Assembly (NCBI GenBank): GCA_964403185.1 | Contig: CAYOFK010000035.1 | Span: 1 to 19,074 of the forward strand | Direction of reading: 5' to 3' | Source of the DNA: CAYOFK01 sp964403185 | GTDB lineage: Bacteria > Bacteroidota > Bacteroidia > Bacteroidales > VadinHA17 | DNA length: 19,074 bases | Shown here: piece by piece, positions 7,216-16,847 of the stretch | Layout of the letters: the number at the start of each line of letters is the position of its first letter | How positions within the stretch are numbered: the stretch's first letter is position 1 | Position numbers and translations under genes: made by a program | Notes under the pieces: model-generated | The model's database searches: none | Seen by the model: the letters and a program-made list of their open reading frames with translations, nothing else | What the model was told of the DNA's origin: nothing

Positions 7216-7223
7216 TATCTTTG
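7216..7223 (+). promoter_or_regulatory. Candidate Bacteroidota -7 element (TATCTTTG)
   Basis: TATCTTTG fits the Bacteroidota sigma-ABfr -7 consensus TAnnTTTG exactly. It lies 32 bp before the phosphoesterase start codon, which would give a leader of roughly 25 nt. No good -33 TTG is seen about 20 bp further up, only a T-rich stretch. Confidence 0.45.
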
Positions 7224-7254
7224 TATTCCTGTTCAGATAACGCAACCATTAAAT

Positions 7255-8502
7255 ATGCTTATTGTACTCCTGATAATATTGATCCTTGACCTGCTTGCCT
7301 TCAAGGGACTCTTACACCTCCTGTCCCGAAAAGATAAACGCACCAAATTGGTATTTATCATCTTTTACTGGATTATACCACTTGGGTTATTTACTGCAAT
7401 GTTCATTATATTAAAACTTGCAGATAAGACTTTCGGCATCCGGAATCAATATCATCTGTACCTTGTTGCCAGTTTGTTTGTTCTGTTTTATTTACCTAAA
7501 CTGGTGTTTATTGCATTCCACATTACCGAAGATCTGACCAGGGGAATCCGGTGGGTCTGCCGGAAGCTTTTCAAAGGGAGACAAATTGAAAAGGATCCGC
7601 CAAAAGCTTCGATCAGCAGGCTCGATTTCATTACCCGAACGGGATTGTTCGTCGCCACTTTACCCTTTATGTCAATCCTTTGGGGAACCGCCTCCACCCG
7701 GTTCAATTATAAAATATTCCGGCAAACGCTTCATTTCAAAAACCTGCCGAAGGCTTTTGACGGTTTAAAAGTTGTGCAGATATCAGATCTGCATATAGGA
7801 AGTTTCTATGGCCATTACCGGGAGCTGGAAAAAGCCGTTAAGCAGATCAACGGCCTGCAGCCTGACCTGATCGTGTTCACCGGTGACATGATAAACGACA
7901 ATGCCAAAGAACTTCTCCCGTGCAAAGAGATACTGAAACGACTGTCTGCTCCAATGGGAGCATTTTCCATTCTGGGCAATCACGATTACGGGGATTACCA
8001 CAAATGGCCGTCTTCTTCAGCCAAGAATAATAACTTCATGGAACTATTAAAGTACCAGGAAGAATCAGGCTTTCAGATATTAAGGAATGAATCCGTTCGT
8101 CTGGAAGCAGGTTCTCAACAGATTGCGCTTATAGGTGTTGAGAACTGGGGACAACCACCATTCGCACAGTATGGAGATTTTGAAAAGGCGCACCAACCGG
8201 TCCGTGACCTCCCATTTAAAATGTTACTTTCACACGATCCCAGTCATTGGGATGCCGAGATCCTCAAAAAAACCAATGTAGATCTTACACTGTCAGGTCA
8301 CACCCATGGGTTCCAGTTTGGCCTTGAAGTTGGCACTCTGAAATGGAGTCCTGTTCAGTTCATGTACCCCAGGTGGGCCGGCATGTATAAAGACGGCGAT
8401 CAGCGCCTTTATGTGAACCGTGGTTTGGGATGCATTGGTTACATGGGCCGTGTCGGTATCTACCCGGAAATCACATTGATCGAACTTCAAACCTTAAAAT
8501 GA
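7255..8502 (+). CDS. Membrane-anchored calcineurin-like metallophosphoesterase (YaeI-like)
   Basis: This 415-aa protein has three N-terminal hydrophobic segments (about residues 1-20, 32-54, 66-88) and a further one near 126-144 just before the catalytic domain. The domain contains every metal-ligand motif: SDLHIG (Asp178, His180), TGDM (Asp211), GNHDYG (Asn242, His243), LLSHDP (His327) and SGHTHG (His349, His351). The layout resembles YaeI and YkuE-type membrane phosphoesterases, some of which act on lipid-linked substrates such as UDP-diacylglucosamine analogues; the actual substrate is not deducible. The catalytic face is probably periplasmic or at the membrane surface. A candidate promoter precedes it. 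It is unrelated in architecture to the lipoprotein phosphoesterase at 846. Confidence 0.9.
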   Translation: MLIVLLIILILDLLAFKGLLHLLSRKDKRTKLVFIIFYWIIPLGLFTAMFIILKLADKTFGIRNQYHLYLVASLFVLFYLPKLVFIAFHITEDLTRGIRWVCRKLFKGRQIEKDPPKASISRLDFITRTGLFVATLPFMSILWGTASTRFNYKIFRQTLHFKNLPKAFDGLKVVQISDLHIGSFYGHYRELEKAVKQINGLQPDLIVFTGDMINDNAKELLPCKEILKRLSAPMGAFSILGNHDYGDYHKWPSSSAKNNNFMELLKYQEESGFQILRNESVRLEAGSQQIALIGVENWGQPPFAQYGDFEKAHQPVRDLPFKMLLSHDPSHWDAEILKKTNVDLTLSGHTHGFQFGLEVGTLKWSPVQFMYPRWAGMYKDGDQRLYVNRGLGCIGYMGRVGIYPEITLIELQTLK

Positions 8503-8626
8503 TATCTGCTTCCGCATTCCATTTTTTTATTTATTAAAATCCGGATATGTTTCTGTCAGAAAAATGTCTATCTTAATATTTCTTTTTATACTCTAAACAG
8601 GTAATCTAATAATCGATTCAATTATT

Positions 8627-10633
8627 ATGAAAAATTGTCTCTTCCGCAGAAACCGTATTTTCATTCTTATAACCTTTTTCATGTTCACAACAGGTGTGTT
8701 GTATGCCCAACCCCTGAGTTCAAGAATAGCGAGTTACGACATCTCTGTAACCCTGGATCCCGATGAAAAACTTCTTAATGGAGATATGGTATTAACCTGG
8801 AAAAATCCTTCACAAGACACCATTTATGAGCTTCAGTTTCATATGTACCTGAATGCTTTTAAAAATACTGAATCTACGTTCTCGAAAGACTCCGGAGGAC
8901 AGCTTAGAGGAGTATCTGTCAATACATCCGATCCAAAAGTTTGGGGTTGGGTGGATATTGAAAGTATGGAAACTGCTGAAGGGTTTAACCTAACCCCTTT
9001 CATGCGGTTTATCCAGCCTGATGATAATAATGATAAAGACCGGTCGGTCTTAGCTGTTACTCTGAGTGAGCCGGTGTTACCTGAGGAAACCTTAGTCTTA
9101 AAAATTAAGTTTACATCAAAACTACCTCGCATTTTTGCCAGAACCGGATATAGTGGGGACTTCTACCTTGTTGGGCAATGGTTCCCAAAGATTGGTGTCT
9201 ATGAACCTGCAGGAATGCGCTATTCCACCGAGGGCCAATGGAATTGCCACCAGTTTCATGGTAACTCAGAGTTCTACGCCAACTTTGGCGTGTATGAAGT
9301 AGACATTACTCTCCCCGAATCCTTTATAGTAGGAGCCACGGGGATTCTTCAAAACAGGGTGGATCATGAAGATGGGACCAAGACCCTTTCCTACCTCGCT
9401 GAGGATGTGGTAGATTTTGCCTGGACCGCCTCACCTTTTTATCGGGTTTTTGAAGACCAATGGAATGATGTGCAGATCCGGGTTTATCTTCAGCCCGAAC
9501 ATTACCAGCTTGCAAGGCGGCATTCTTATGCGGTAAAAGCAGCCCTCGACTATTTTGATCAACACCTCGGAACCTATCCCTACCCAATTATATCGGTGAT
9601 AGACCCACCCCTGCATGCCATGGGAGCCGCTGGTATGGAATATCCTATGTTTATCACTGCAGGTTCACTCTGGGGCCTCCCGGATGAGGTAAGAGGTACA
9701 GAGTTGGTAACCATCCACGAATTCGGACACAATTATTTCATGGCTATTTTGGCAACCAATGAATTTGAAGAAGCCTGGCTTGATGAAGGCATGAATTCCT
9801 ATTATGAAGCCCGCATCATGGATTTTACCTATGGTGTGAACACGTCCTTCGTTGGTGCCAAAGTTTTTCATATCGGGGATGTTGAGTACCAAAGATTATC
9901 CTATGCAACCAGCACAAATCCAAAAGTAGCTGAAATTTACAGGGCGGCCTGGGAATACCCGCAAGGCGGTTATGGCACCATGTCATACAACAAACCGGCA
10001 ACCATGCTGGCTACCCTTGAACGGTTGGTAGGTATTGAAACCATGAATGAAATTATGAAAACCTATTATGAACGGTGGAAATTCAAACATCCGTGTACGG
10101 ATGATTATTTAGCGATAGTAAATGAAGTGGTTACTAAAAATCATGGGACGAAATTTGGGGATAACATGGATTGGTTCTTTGAGGCATTTCTTTATGGTTC
10201 AGATGTGTGTGATTACAGGGTTCGTAGTATCAGTTACCGGGAAAAGGATCCTCCCCATGGAATCCATGAGATCAACGGTAATAAAATGATCTATGAGGAA
10301 TCTGACTTTGAAACCACTCAGTACATTTCAAGAATAGTCCTGGAGCGTCTGGGTGAAATCATCATACCATTGGAAGTTCTGATCCGTTTTGATAATGGTG
10401 ATGAATTACTGGAAACATGGTGGGATGCTTCCAGGACCAGGGAGTTTAGATACGAGCGACCTGAGAGAATCGAGTCAGTACAAATCGACCCAGATATGAA
10501 AATCTTAATGGATATTAACATCCGGAATAATAGTAAAACTTTTAAGCCAGACCATAAAGGACTCTGGAAAATGACACTGAAATTCCTCTTTCTCCTTCAG
10601 AATGCCATGATGCAGTTATCTCTATTTACCTGA
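8627..10633 (+). CDS. Secreted M1-family zinc metallopeptidase
   Basis: This 668-aa protein has an N-terminal signal peptide (residues 1-28, ending VLYAQP). The gluzincin zinc site is complete: His364-Glu365-x-x-His368 (HEFGH), with the third ligand Glu387 in WLDEG exactly 19 residues after His368, as in M1 enzymes. GAAGME at 333-338 stands where the family has its GAMEN substrate-anchoring motif, and Tyr454 (SYNKPATM) is a candidate transition-state tyrosine. The N-terminal beta domain is typical. It should be a periplasmic or surface aminopeptidase that trims oligopeptides. The last 20 residues are unusually hydrophobic. It is followed after 19 bp by a six-helix membrane protein and so is likely the first gene of a two-gene operon. 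Confidence 0.92.
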   Translation: MKNCLFRRNRIFILITFFMFTTGVLYAQPLSSRIASYDISVTLDPDEKLLNGDMVLTWKNPSQDTIYELQFHMYLNAFKNTESTFSKDSGGQLRGVSVNTSDPKVWGWVDIESMETAEGFNLTPFMRFIQPDDNNDKDRSVLAVTLSEPVLPEETLVLKIKFTSKLPRIFARTGYSGDFYLVGQWFPKIGVYEPAGMRYSTEGQWNCHQFHGNSEFYANFGVYEVDITLPESFIVGATGILQNRVDHEDGTKTLSYLAEDVVDFAWTASPFYRVFEDQWNDVQIRVYLQPEHYQLARRHSYAVKAALDYFDQHLGTYPYPIISVIDPPLHAMGAAGMEYPMFITAGSLWGLPDEVRGTELVTIHEFGHNYFMAILATNEFEEAWLDEGMNSYYEARIMDFTYGVNTSFVGAKVFHIGDVEYQRLSYATSTNPKVAEIYRAAWEYPQGGYGTMSYNKPATMLATLERLVGIETMNEIMKTYYERWKFKHPCTDDYLAIVNEVVTKNHGTKFGDNMDWFFEAFLYGSDVCDYRVRSISYREKDPPHGIHEINGNKMIYEESDFETTQYISRIVLERLGEIIIPLEVLIRFDNGDELLETWWDASRTREFRYERPERIESVQIDPDMKILMDINIRNNSKTFKPDHKGLWKMTLKFLFLLQNAMMQLSLFT

Positions 10634-10652
10634 CCTGCAAATCCTTAAACCC

Positions 10653-11540
10653 ATGAATATCTTTCAAGCCTACCTGTGCGGTTTCAAAACCATACCAAGA
10701 TCACTGAAGATGATCAGTTTTATCTATTGCATTGTTTTCATACTTGCTGTGCTGGTTGCCTTACCTTTTCTGACCTCACTTAAATCAGCGGCCGGTCCAT
10801 CAATAGCCACAGAGCAACTAACCACAGATTTTAATTATACTGTGATTCAGGAGCTATTTTTAGCTAAAGATTTCAGCTTTCCCATACATCTTAACCAGGC
10901 AATATGGATCCTGTTTCTTTACACAGTCCTGAGTATTTTTCTGACGGGTGGCATTCTATCCAATCTTAAAAATGCGGGTGACAGCTTCCGCATTAAAAGC
11001 TTTCTTTATAACAGTGCACACTATTTTATCCGCTTCCTGAAGTTGACTTTCTACACCTTGTTGATCCATCTTTTCTTTGCCATTATTATCTACTTGCCAT
11101 TTTACTTCATAGTAAATGGGGAGGCCGGTTCCACAGCTACAGAGAAATGGTTCTTTCAACTGTTTATAGTCTTTTTGGGTATTCACATCATTCTGGCCAT
11201 TTTCCTGATCATTGTGACCGACTATACAAGGTTCAGAATGGTAAAAGATGATACGCCGAAGGTTCTGAAATCCCTATGGTCTGCAATCCGTTTTGTAGTA
11301 AAAAGATTTTTTTGTACCTATGGACTATATTTATTTCTGCTAGTACTACCTCTCTTACTGTTTTATGGTATGGTGGTTATTTATCCTAACATTATTGCCA
11401 GAACCGGCTGGGTGATCCTCCTGGTTTTTATCTTACAGCAAATCTTTATCTGTCTTCGAATAGCTTTCAGAATCTGGACATTTTCGAGTCAATTTGAGTA
11501 TTATTTGAAACAATCTGTCCAGGTGCAAAGGCCTGTTTGA
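10653..11540 (+). CDS. Polytopic membrane protein, six predicted helices
   Basis: A 295-aa protein I cannot assign to a family. Hydrophobic segments lie at about residues 22-44, 85-106, 129-153, 166-191, 218-247 and 253-276, so six membrane helices are likely. The loops are short and hold no recognisable motif. The N-terminal ILFQAYLCGFKTI-type start (MNIFQAYLCGFKTIPRSLK) is amphipathic. It begins 19 bp after the M1 peptidase stop codon on the same strand, so the two are probably co-transcribed; a membrane partner for the peptidase is possible. Its 3' end converges with the large minus-strand gene, with 50 bp between and no clear hairpin terminator. Confidence 0.75.
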   Translation: MNIFQAYLCGFKTIPRSLKMISFIYCIVFILAVLVALPFLTSLKSAAGPSIATEQLTTDFNYTVIQELFLAKDFSFPIHLNQAIWILFLYTVLSIFLTGGILSNLKNAGDSFRIKSFLYNSAHYFIRFLKLTFYTLLIHLFFAIIIYLPFYFIVNGEAGSTATEKWFFQLFIVFLGIHIILAIFLIIVTDYTRFRMVKDDTPKVLKSLWSAIRFVVKRFFCTYGLYLFLLVLPLLLFYGMVVIYPNIIARTGWVILLVFILQQIFICLRIAFRIWTFSSQFEYYLKQSVQVQRPV

Positions 11541-11590
11541 GATTTCTTCTAATAAGAACTTCAATAAATAAGAGGTTGATAGATTGTCAA

Positions 11591-13903
11591 TTATCTTCTT
11601 CGGGTAGCAGATCCACTACGGGCAGGAGGTTTTGAGGATCGTGTGGCTGCACCGGACCTTACCGACTTGTTGTAATTCTGCGCTTTCTGTGTCCCCCTGG
11701 TTCTGGACTGGGCTGACTTATTGAGATTCTCATAATTCCTGCCGGAAGTGGAAGGCTTTGTAACCGGAGATGTTCCTGATACCCTGCGGTCCTGTGATTT
11801 CCCGGTCGTGTTTGAAGCTCCGGTCCTTCTGTCCGATTCCCTGCTTTTGATACTCTCCTTTGAGCGATTTGCAGGTTTTGGTTCCCCCTGAGGTTTCCGG
11901 GACGGACTGTTATCCTTCCACTCCCCGTTTTCCCTTTTTTGCCATCCATTTTCCGTTCTCCTGTGAATGTTGCCTTCTGTATCCGCATAGACGTTATTCT
12001 TTCTCGGAATTCCGTTTCCGGATTTACGGACCTGATCTTTTGAAGTAATGGTATTCCGTGCCGTTGGTGGTGATCTGCGAGAACTTTTAGCCGTTGACTT
12101 CACACCGGTAGCCCTCTTTGAATACACATTGTTGGAATAGGCTTTTGGTTTTCCCGCCCTGCTCCCCTGGTAGTATCCGGCCCTGACCCCGGCTGCATAC
12201 CCGCGATGATATCCCCGGGCATAGCCATGACGGTACCCGTAATGATACCCTGCAGGTCCCCAGTATCCCCGGTAATAGGGACTGCCCCATCCATAACCAT
12301 AATGAAACCATCCATGACTGACCCCAAAAGAAAACCCCCATCCGGTATACGGATTGTAATGCACTCCGAAGCCATAGGTTACAGGCCTGGGATAATAATA
12401 AGTTCCGTACCAGGGCCTGTAGTAATATCCGGTGCCATAAACCACACAGCCATGATATGCATAGGAACCAACATAGCCCGGTGTATAGCCTACATAAACC
12501 ACATCGGGCGTATAATCGTATATATATACATATTTAACATTATAAACAGGTGATTCGGGAGGAATACTTTGAACCTCGGTGGGAACTTCCACACAAACTT
12601 TCCAGGGTCCGGATGGATTTCCGGAAACGAACCATACGGCATCATCGCAACAGTAGTAGAGATCATCAATGCGCAGTACCGATTTATCCGTGTTTTCCGC
12701 ATAAAACACTGAGGTGCCGCCAATGGCTACAAAGGAGGGATCCCCGTCGTAGTTTACCTCAAGGGAAGCTTTGTGCCGGTCAATTTCAGCAGTTTGCGGA
12801 ACGGTATTGTCCAATAATGCCTCCTTCGACTCGGGTGTTCCCGACACTGAGGAACGGACGCTGCCGATATCCGCACCTTCAGGAATACCTGAAAAATCTC
12901 CGGGAAGCTGATCATTTGAAATAAATTCCCATTGATTATCAGTTAAAGAACCTGAGGCATACCATCTTCCGGCTATCAATACATAGTACATTTGGGTATT
13001 GATATCCATCAATATATCGTTTTCAGTATTACTCATATATAGCAAATTGGTCCCTTCAATGGCCCTGTATTGAGGTTCTCCTTTCGACTGCAACAATTCT
13101 GCAGGTTTGGTACGCACGTAAATATTTGATGCAGTGGCCACTGCACTATTATCCATGTCCTCAGACTTTTCTTTCCGGGCTTCGATTTGCTCCATAAACT
13201 CAACGAGGTCCCCGGGAACATTCAGATCGCGCCTCCAACTGTTTTGAAGATTGTCCGAACTATGCCAGTTCTGGTCGCCATACAAATAGTACCTTGATCC
13301 GGAAGCATTTATGGCAACAAAAAATGGAGTATTTACCACATATGAATAGGATTCCAGTCCTTCAATCTCCTGGAGAATCGGATCCCCGTCAATGGGAACC
13401 AGCACCGAAGGGTTTGTCTCAAAGATTATTTCAGGAGCTATGTTATTCAGGCTTTCGGATCCTTTCGAAGCCGGATCATCTATGGCAAGTTCGGCCAGAA
13501 GGCGATCGAGGGAGAAGCTAAGGGTCCATTTTGGAATATGGCTTTCCAACAGAGATGTTAATTGCTCCAGGTCCTGCTCCCCTGCTTCCGGGAATTTAAT
13601 GGACTTTACTTCCAGTTCCTTCAGGACAACCATGCGTGTATCACGGTCTGTGTCCACTCTGCAATCAAACCATGCCGCACCAAAAACAGGTTTGCCGGTA
13701 CTCTTCAAAGTCACAGCCAATGCAGCGCGTGCTTCCAGTTGATCGCCGGAGAATCTTTCGATTTGGGGCTGGTAAATAACCACGGTGGCTTTATTTGTTT
13801 TAATTTCTCTTGGCCAGGCTTCATCAGCCCTGCCGGAAAAAGAACTTGATAATAATAAGAATAACAAACAAGCCAGATACGAAAACACTGATTTTTTATT
13901 CAT
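11591..13903 (-). CDS. Large secreted protein: three repeated modules, Tyr/Gly-rich segment, basic tail
   Basis: I start the protein at the ATG at 13903, giving 770 aa and a clean signal peptide (MNKKSVFSYLACLLFLLLSS, cleaved near SGRA). An upstream in-frame ATG would put 13 polar residues before it. Three similar modules follow at roughly residues 190-225, 275-328 and 387-437, each with a (P)xFxAI...Y/F(Y) start and the second and third with YY..xxGxWY or VWF and a closing W. After this comes a segment very rich in Tyr, Gly, Pro and Trp (about 460-600), then about 170 residues rich in Arg, Lys, Ser, Thr and Asn. It resembles proteins annotated as carbohydrate-binding family V/XII in other genomes; that name says little about function. 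A surface or matrix role is plausible. It is divergent from the FadL-like gene. Confidence 0.8.
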   Translation of the reverse strand: MNKKSVFSYLACLLFLLLSSSFSGRADEAWPREIKTNKATVVIYQPQIERFSGDQLEARAALAVTLKSTGKPVFGAAWFDCRVDTDRDTRMVVLKELEVKSIKFPEAGEQDLEQLTSLLESHIPKWTLSFSLDRLLAELAIDDPASKGSESLNNIAPEIIFETNPSVLVPIDGDPILQEIEGLESYSYVVNTPFFVAINASGSRYYLYGDQNWHSSDNLQNSWRRDLNVPGDLVEFMEQIEARKEKSEDMDNSAVATASNIYVRTKPAELLQSKGEPQYRAIEGTNLLYMSNTENDILMDINTQMYYVLIAGRWYASGSLTDNQWEFISNDQLPGDFSGIPEGADIGSVRSSVSGTPESKEALLDNTVPQTAEIDRHKASLEVNYDGDPSFVAIGGTSVFYAENTDKSVLRIDDLYYCCDDAVWFVSGNPSGPWKVCVEVPTEVQSIPPESPVYNVKYVYIYDYTPDVVYVGYTPGYVGSYAYHGCVVYGTGYYYRPWYGTYYYPRPVTYGFGVHYNPYTGWGFSFGVSHGWFHYGYGWGSPYYRGYWGPAGYHYGYRHGYARGYHRGYAAGVRAGYYQGSRAGKPKAYSNNVYSKRATGVKSTAKSSRRSPPTARNTITSKDQVRKSGNGIPRKNNVYADTEGNIHRRTENGWQKRENGEWKDNSPSRKPQGEPKPANRSKESIKSRESDRRTGASNTTGKSQDRRVSGTSPVTKPSTSGRNYENLNKSAQSRTRGTQKAQNYNKSVRSGAATRSSKPPARSGSATRRR

Positions 13904-14141
13904 ATGTGAATGGGGTAAATATTCGGTTAAATTATCTCGCAAGTTAATAAATTCGCCACGGATGCACGAATTAAAGACGAATCAATCCAATACAAATATC
14001 CAGCTTATTGCCATCCAATTTAAACTAAATCAGAATCGTATGGCCATTGAATTACCATTGTAATTATGGTTCTGATAATTAATCCAAAATAATTTATAAA
14101 TTGCCTGATCATCTGATTGATTTGAATAATTGGCCATCAGC

Positions 14142-15686
14142 ATGCATCTCTACTATCACTTGTATATAACCATATCAAGATTTATTTTCTGCCTTTTCTG
14201 TTTTACGTTTCTTACATCCCTGCCTGTTAACGGGCAATCAGGCAGGTATTGGGCACAAGCCCTCAATGAAGAATCGTCAATGCTGGCCGGGGCCGTGGTA
14301 GGTGGTGGCGCAGGGAACAGCGCCATCTACTTCAATCCGGCAAATATTGCAGAAGCTGCCAACTCGAAATTTTCCTTTAATGCAGATCTGTTTTCCCTGG
14401 ATTTTTACAACATCAGGAATGCCCTTGGAGAAGGCCTGCATCTGAAAAGAAGCAATTTCAATGTCCAGCCGCGGTTTATTTCATTTTTATTCACTTCAAA
14501 GAAAATAGAAGCCCTGAAGTATCAGATCGCTGCCCTTTCGCGCGAAAATTACAGGTTGCAGATGGCGCAGACCGAAGACCGGATCATGGATATACTCACT
14601 TACCTGCCGGGTGAGGAACGTTATTTTGGTAATTTCAGGATTGACAAGCGTTATTCTGATTACTGGGTTGGTGCCGGCGGTTCATACGGATTGTCACGCG
14701 GCTTTTCAGTCGGAGCCAGTATGTTTGTTTCTATTAAATCCTTACATAATGAGCAAGTGCAGGATATCACGGCCCATCCACAGTCTGATACAATCTTCGG
14801 AGGACCTCAGCCGGTACCATTTTATTCAGCCATCTATTATTTTAATGAATTTGTCCGATATAACAATTACCGGTTGGTTTGGAAACTTGGAGTGGCTTAT
14901 AAGACCGATAATTTTGGACTGGGTATCAATATCACAACTCCATCGGTATTACTGTGGGCCGACGGAAAAACCGTAATAAGGAATTTAAGACAACAGAACA
15001 TCATGAACCCGGATGGACAGGAATTCCTTCCCAACTATAACATATCCGATGCACAATATCGGGAAAATGTATCAGCCAATCATAAAGAGCCCTGGTCGGT
15101 AGCTCTTGGATTTACATACAGGAAGGCAGAAAGTAATCATTCATTTTTCTCTACGGTAGAATACTTTCATAAGATCAATCCCTATAGAATAGTGGAAGCC
15201 AGGGAGAATCCAAATGTGATATTGCCACAGCGGACCCGGAATTATCCTGATAATGAATGGCTGACTATTGTGAGCGGTGCGCGGTCAATTGTAAATGTGG
15301 CCTTTGGATACCAATGGGAAGTGAGTGATCACATCCTCCTCCTGGGCGGTTTTAAGACGGATTTCAGTTATGCCAAGAAACTGGATTTGAATGAATTGGA
15401 ATCCCTAAACCAATATAAAAATCTTGATCTGGATGTTTATCATCTTACCACAGGAGCCCGGTTTGACTTGTGGGGACATACCCTGTTTGCCGGTTTGCAA
15501 TATGCCTTCGGAGTTGAACGGAACATGCCTTACCTGATAAATATGGCCGATCCGGTTGAATACAGTGAATCTGAGAAGGCAGCTTTGCAAGGCCCGCGCC
15601 TGAAACGAATGTCTGTAAGCTACAATGGATTGAGCTTTTACTTCGGGGCCACCTTTAATTTCGGGAATCAAACCCGGGATGAATGA
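14142..15686 (+). CDS. FadL/OmpP1-like outer-membrane beta-barrel protein
   Basis: This 514-aa protein is read from the ATG at 14142 in preference to a TTG four codons upstream. It has a signal peptide (residues 1-30, ending LPVNGQ). The N-terminal plug-like block GAGNSAIYFNPANIAEA is characteristic of FadL-type hydrophobic-substrate transporters. Amphipathic beta-strands with aromatic girdle residues follow, and the C-terminus ends in a strand with aromatic residues (LSFYFGATFNFG). The family imports long-chain fatty acids or other hydrophobic compounds across the outer membrane; the substrate here is unknown. It converges with the DUF4252 cluster 12 bp downstream. The 238 bp shared with the divergent gene at 13903 should hold promoters for both, but I cannot place them. 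Confidence 0.85.
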   Translation: MHLYYHLYITISRFIFCLFCFTFLTSLPVNGQSGRYWAQALNEESSMLAGAVVGGGAGNSAIYFNPANIAEAANSKFSFNADLFSLDFYNIRNALGEGLHLKRSNFNVQPRFISFLFTSKKIEALKYQIAALSRENYRLQMAQTEDRIMDILTYLPGEERYFGNFRIDKRYSDYWVGAGGSYGLSRGFSVGASMFVSIKSLHNEQVQDITAHPQSDTIFGGPQPVPFYSAIYYFNEFVRYNNYRLVWKLGVAYKTDNFGLGINITTPSVLLWADGKTVIRNLRQQNIMNPDGQEFLPNYNISDAQYRENVSANHKEPWSVALGFTYRKAESNHSFFSTVEYFHKINPYRIVEARENPNVILPQRTRNYPDNEWLTIVSGARSIVNVAFGYQWEVSDHILLLGGFKTDFSYAKKLDLNELESLNQYKNLDLDVYHLTTGARFDLWGHTLFAGLQYAFGVERNMPYLINMADPVEYSESEKAALQGPRLKRMSVSYNGLSFYFGATFNFGNQTRDE

Positions 15687-15698
15687 ACAAAACGGCGA

Positions 15699-16205
15699 TC
15701 ATTCAATATTAAAATCACTTATTTTAAGTTTACCGGAAGCACGGATTATGGCATCCTGATTGATGTTCCCGGTCATGCTGAGGCCGATGATTTCGTTATC
15801 CCCTGAAATCAGTACCAACATTTCTTTTACGGTTTCTTCTTCCTCAAGACTGAACAGCCGGATGGTTGATCCATCTTCAGTAAACCGTAACATCAGTTCA
15901 AAGCCCGAATCTGTTAGTTTATCCTCAAATTCTGAAGCAAAGGTACGGGTGTCCTTTGCCTGTACTTTGCTCATATCTGCAAGGATGATCTTAAGGGATT
16001 TCAGGTCCTTAAACATTTCCTTCATCTCCGGATCATCTTTGCTTATGATCATCCCAACCAATCCCGGGGGGATCTTAAAAGTGATTATACCTTCCTGATC
16101 TTCATAGGAGCGAATAACTGCCTCTCCTGCCCTGTCAGGATTGCAGGATGAAATGACTATAAGTACTATGATAATGGCGGGTAAAAAGAGAGCATTCCGT
16201 TTCAT
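15699..16205 (-). CDS. DUF4252 lipoprotein (last gene of the sigma cluster)
   Basis: A 168-aa protein with a lipobox VISSC (Cys21) after a hydrophobic stretch. The mature part matches DUF4252 in overall plan: an early Y..QEGIITFKI block, KSLKIIL about 70 residues in, and a C-terminal MLVLISGDNEIIGLSMTGNI segment. It is the most diverged of the three DUF4252 proteins here and the only lipidated one. It lies 88 bp downstream of the second DUF4252 gene, last in the minus-strand cluster. The biochemical role of DUF4252 is unknown; its recurrence beside ECF sigma factors points to envelope stress sensing or response. Confidence 0.82.
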   Translation of the reverse strand: MKRNALFLPAIIIVLIVISSCNPDRAGEAVIRSYEDQEGIITFKIPPGLVGMIISKDDPEMKEMFKDLKSLKIILADMSKVQAKDTRTFASEFEDKLTDSGFELMLRFTEDGSTIRLFSLEEEETVKEMLVLISGDNEIIGLSMTGNINQDAIIRASGKLKISDFNIE

Positions 16206-16293
16206 AAGATAAATATCTGTTTATCGATCACCAAAGATACCTCAATTTAAAAACACAATCCATACGTACATTAGCGTATATGATGAACCCATT

Positions 16294-16821
16294 CTATTTC
16301 TTTTCAATGGCCTCCAGATTTTCCAGGCCCTCCACATCCATTGCTTTAGCAATTTTGGATATATTTTTCATGTCAATGATCCCCCTGATGCTTATGAGCA
16401 CATTCTCACCGGACCCGCCTCCTACCAGGAGGAGTTCTGTAATAAGGCCTTTTTCTTCCCGGATCAGAAATTTCAGATCCTGCTCTGAATCCTTAACAGT
16501 CATCAGTTCTTCATATTGGTTGGCAGGAAGGTCTTTCATTAGTTCTATATAGAAATTGACACCCGGATGTTGTTGATCCGAATCATCATCGGTAGCCAGT
16601 ATACGGATGCTCTTTAAACCATTCATCATATCCTGAAGGCCTGTGTCCTCCGGATCGATATCTGCAAAAAGGCTGAACATTTTGCTTGAAATGTATACTG
16701 TGGTGAAGCCTTCCTGCCCCGAATATTTATCAAATAAGCGGTCAACAGGATCTTTCTGAGCCTGTGCAGACATGGAAATCAACACGACTCCAATTAATAA
16801 AGTAAATGCTTTAATTTTCAT
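16294..16821 (-). CDS. DUF4252 protein, secreted
   Basis: A 175-aa protein with a signal peptide ending SAQAQ (about residues 1-22), and no lipobox. The DUF4252 hallmarks are FDKYSGQEGFTTVYIS close to the mature N-terminus, LKSIRILA, a middle F-x-ELM block, and LLLVGGGSGENVLISIRG followed by IDMKNISKIAKAM. It starts 26 bp downstream of the anti-sigma gene, close enough for co-transcription. It is clearly related in sequence to the protein at 18089-18607, so these two are probably the result of duplication. Function unknown; periplasmic location expected. Confidence 0.87.
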   Translation of the reverse strand: MKIKAFTLLIGVVLISMSAQAQKDPVDRLFDKYSGQEGFTTVYISSKMFSLFADIDPEDTGLQDMMNGLKSIRILATDDDSDQQHPGVNFYIELMKDLPANQYEELMTVKDSEQDLKFLIREEKGLITELLLVGGGSGENVLISIRGIIDMKNISKIAKAMDVEGLENLEAIEKK

Positions 16822-16847
16822 GGAAGTGTTATTTTATATTAAAAATA

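Noticed and set aside
11541..11590. Terminator between the convergent genes
   Set aside because: I looked for a stem followed by a T-tract in either direction and found none convincing.
11659..12375. Several minus-strand and plus-strand frames of 60-115 codons
   Set aside because: These are by-products of the repetitive Gly/Tyr/Arg-rich part of the large secreted protein, in other frames.
13951..13975. ATTCGCCACGGATGCACGAAT, a possible dispersed repeat
   Set aside because: It looks like repeats seen in other genomes and has 5-bp inverted ends, but there is one copy in this window and its status cannot be shown.
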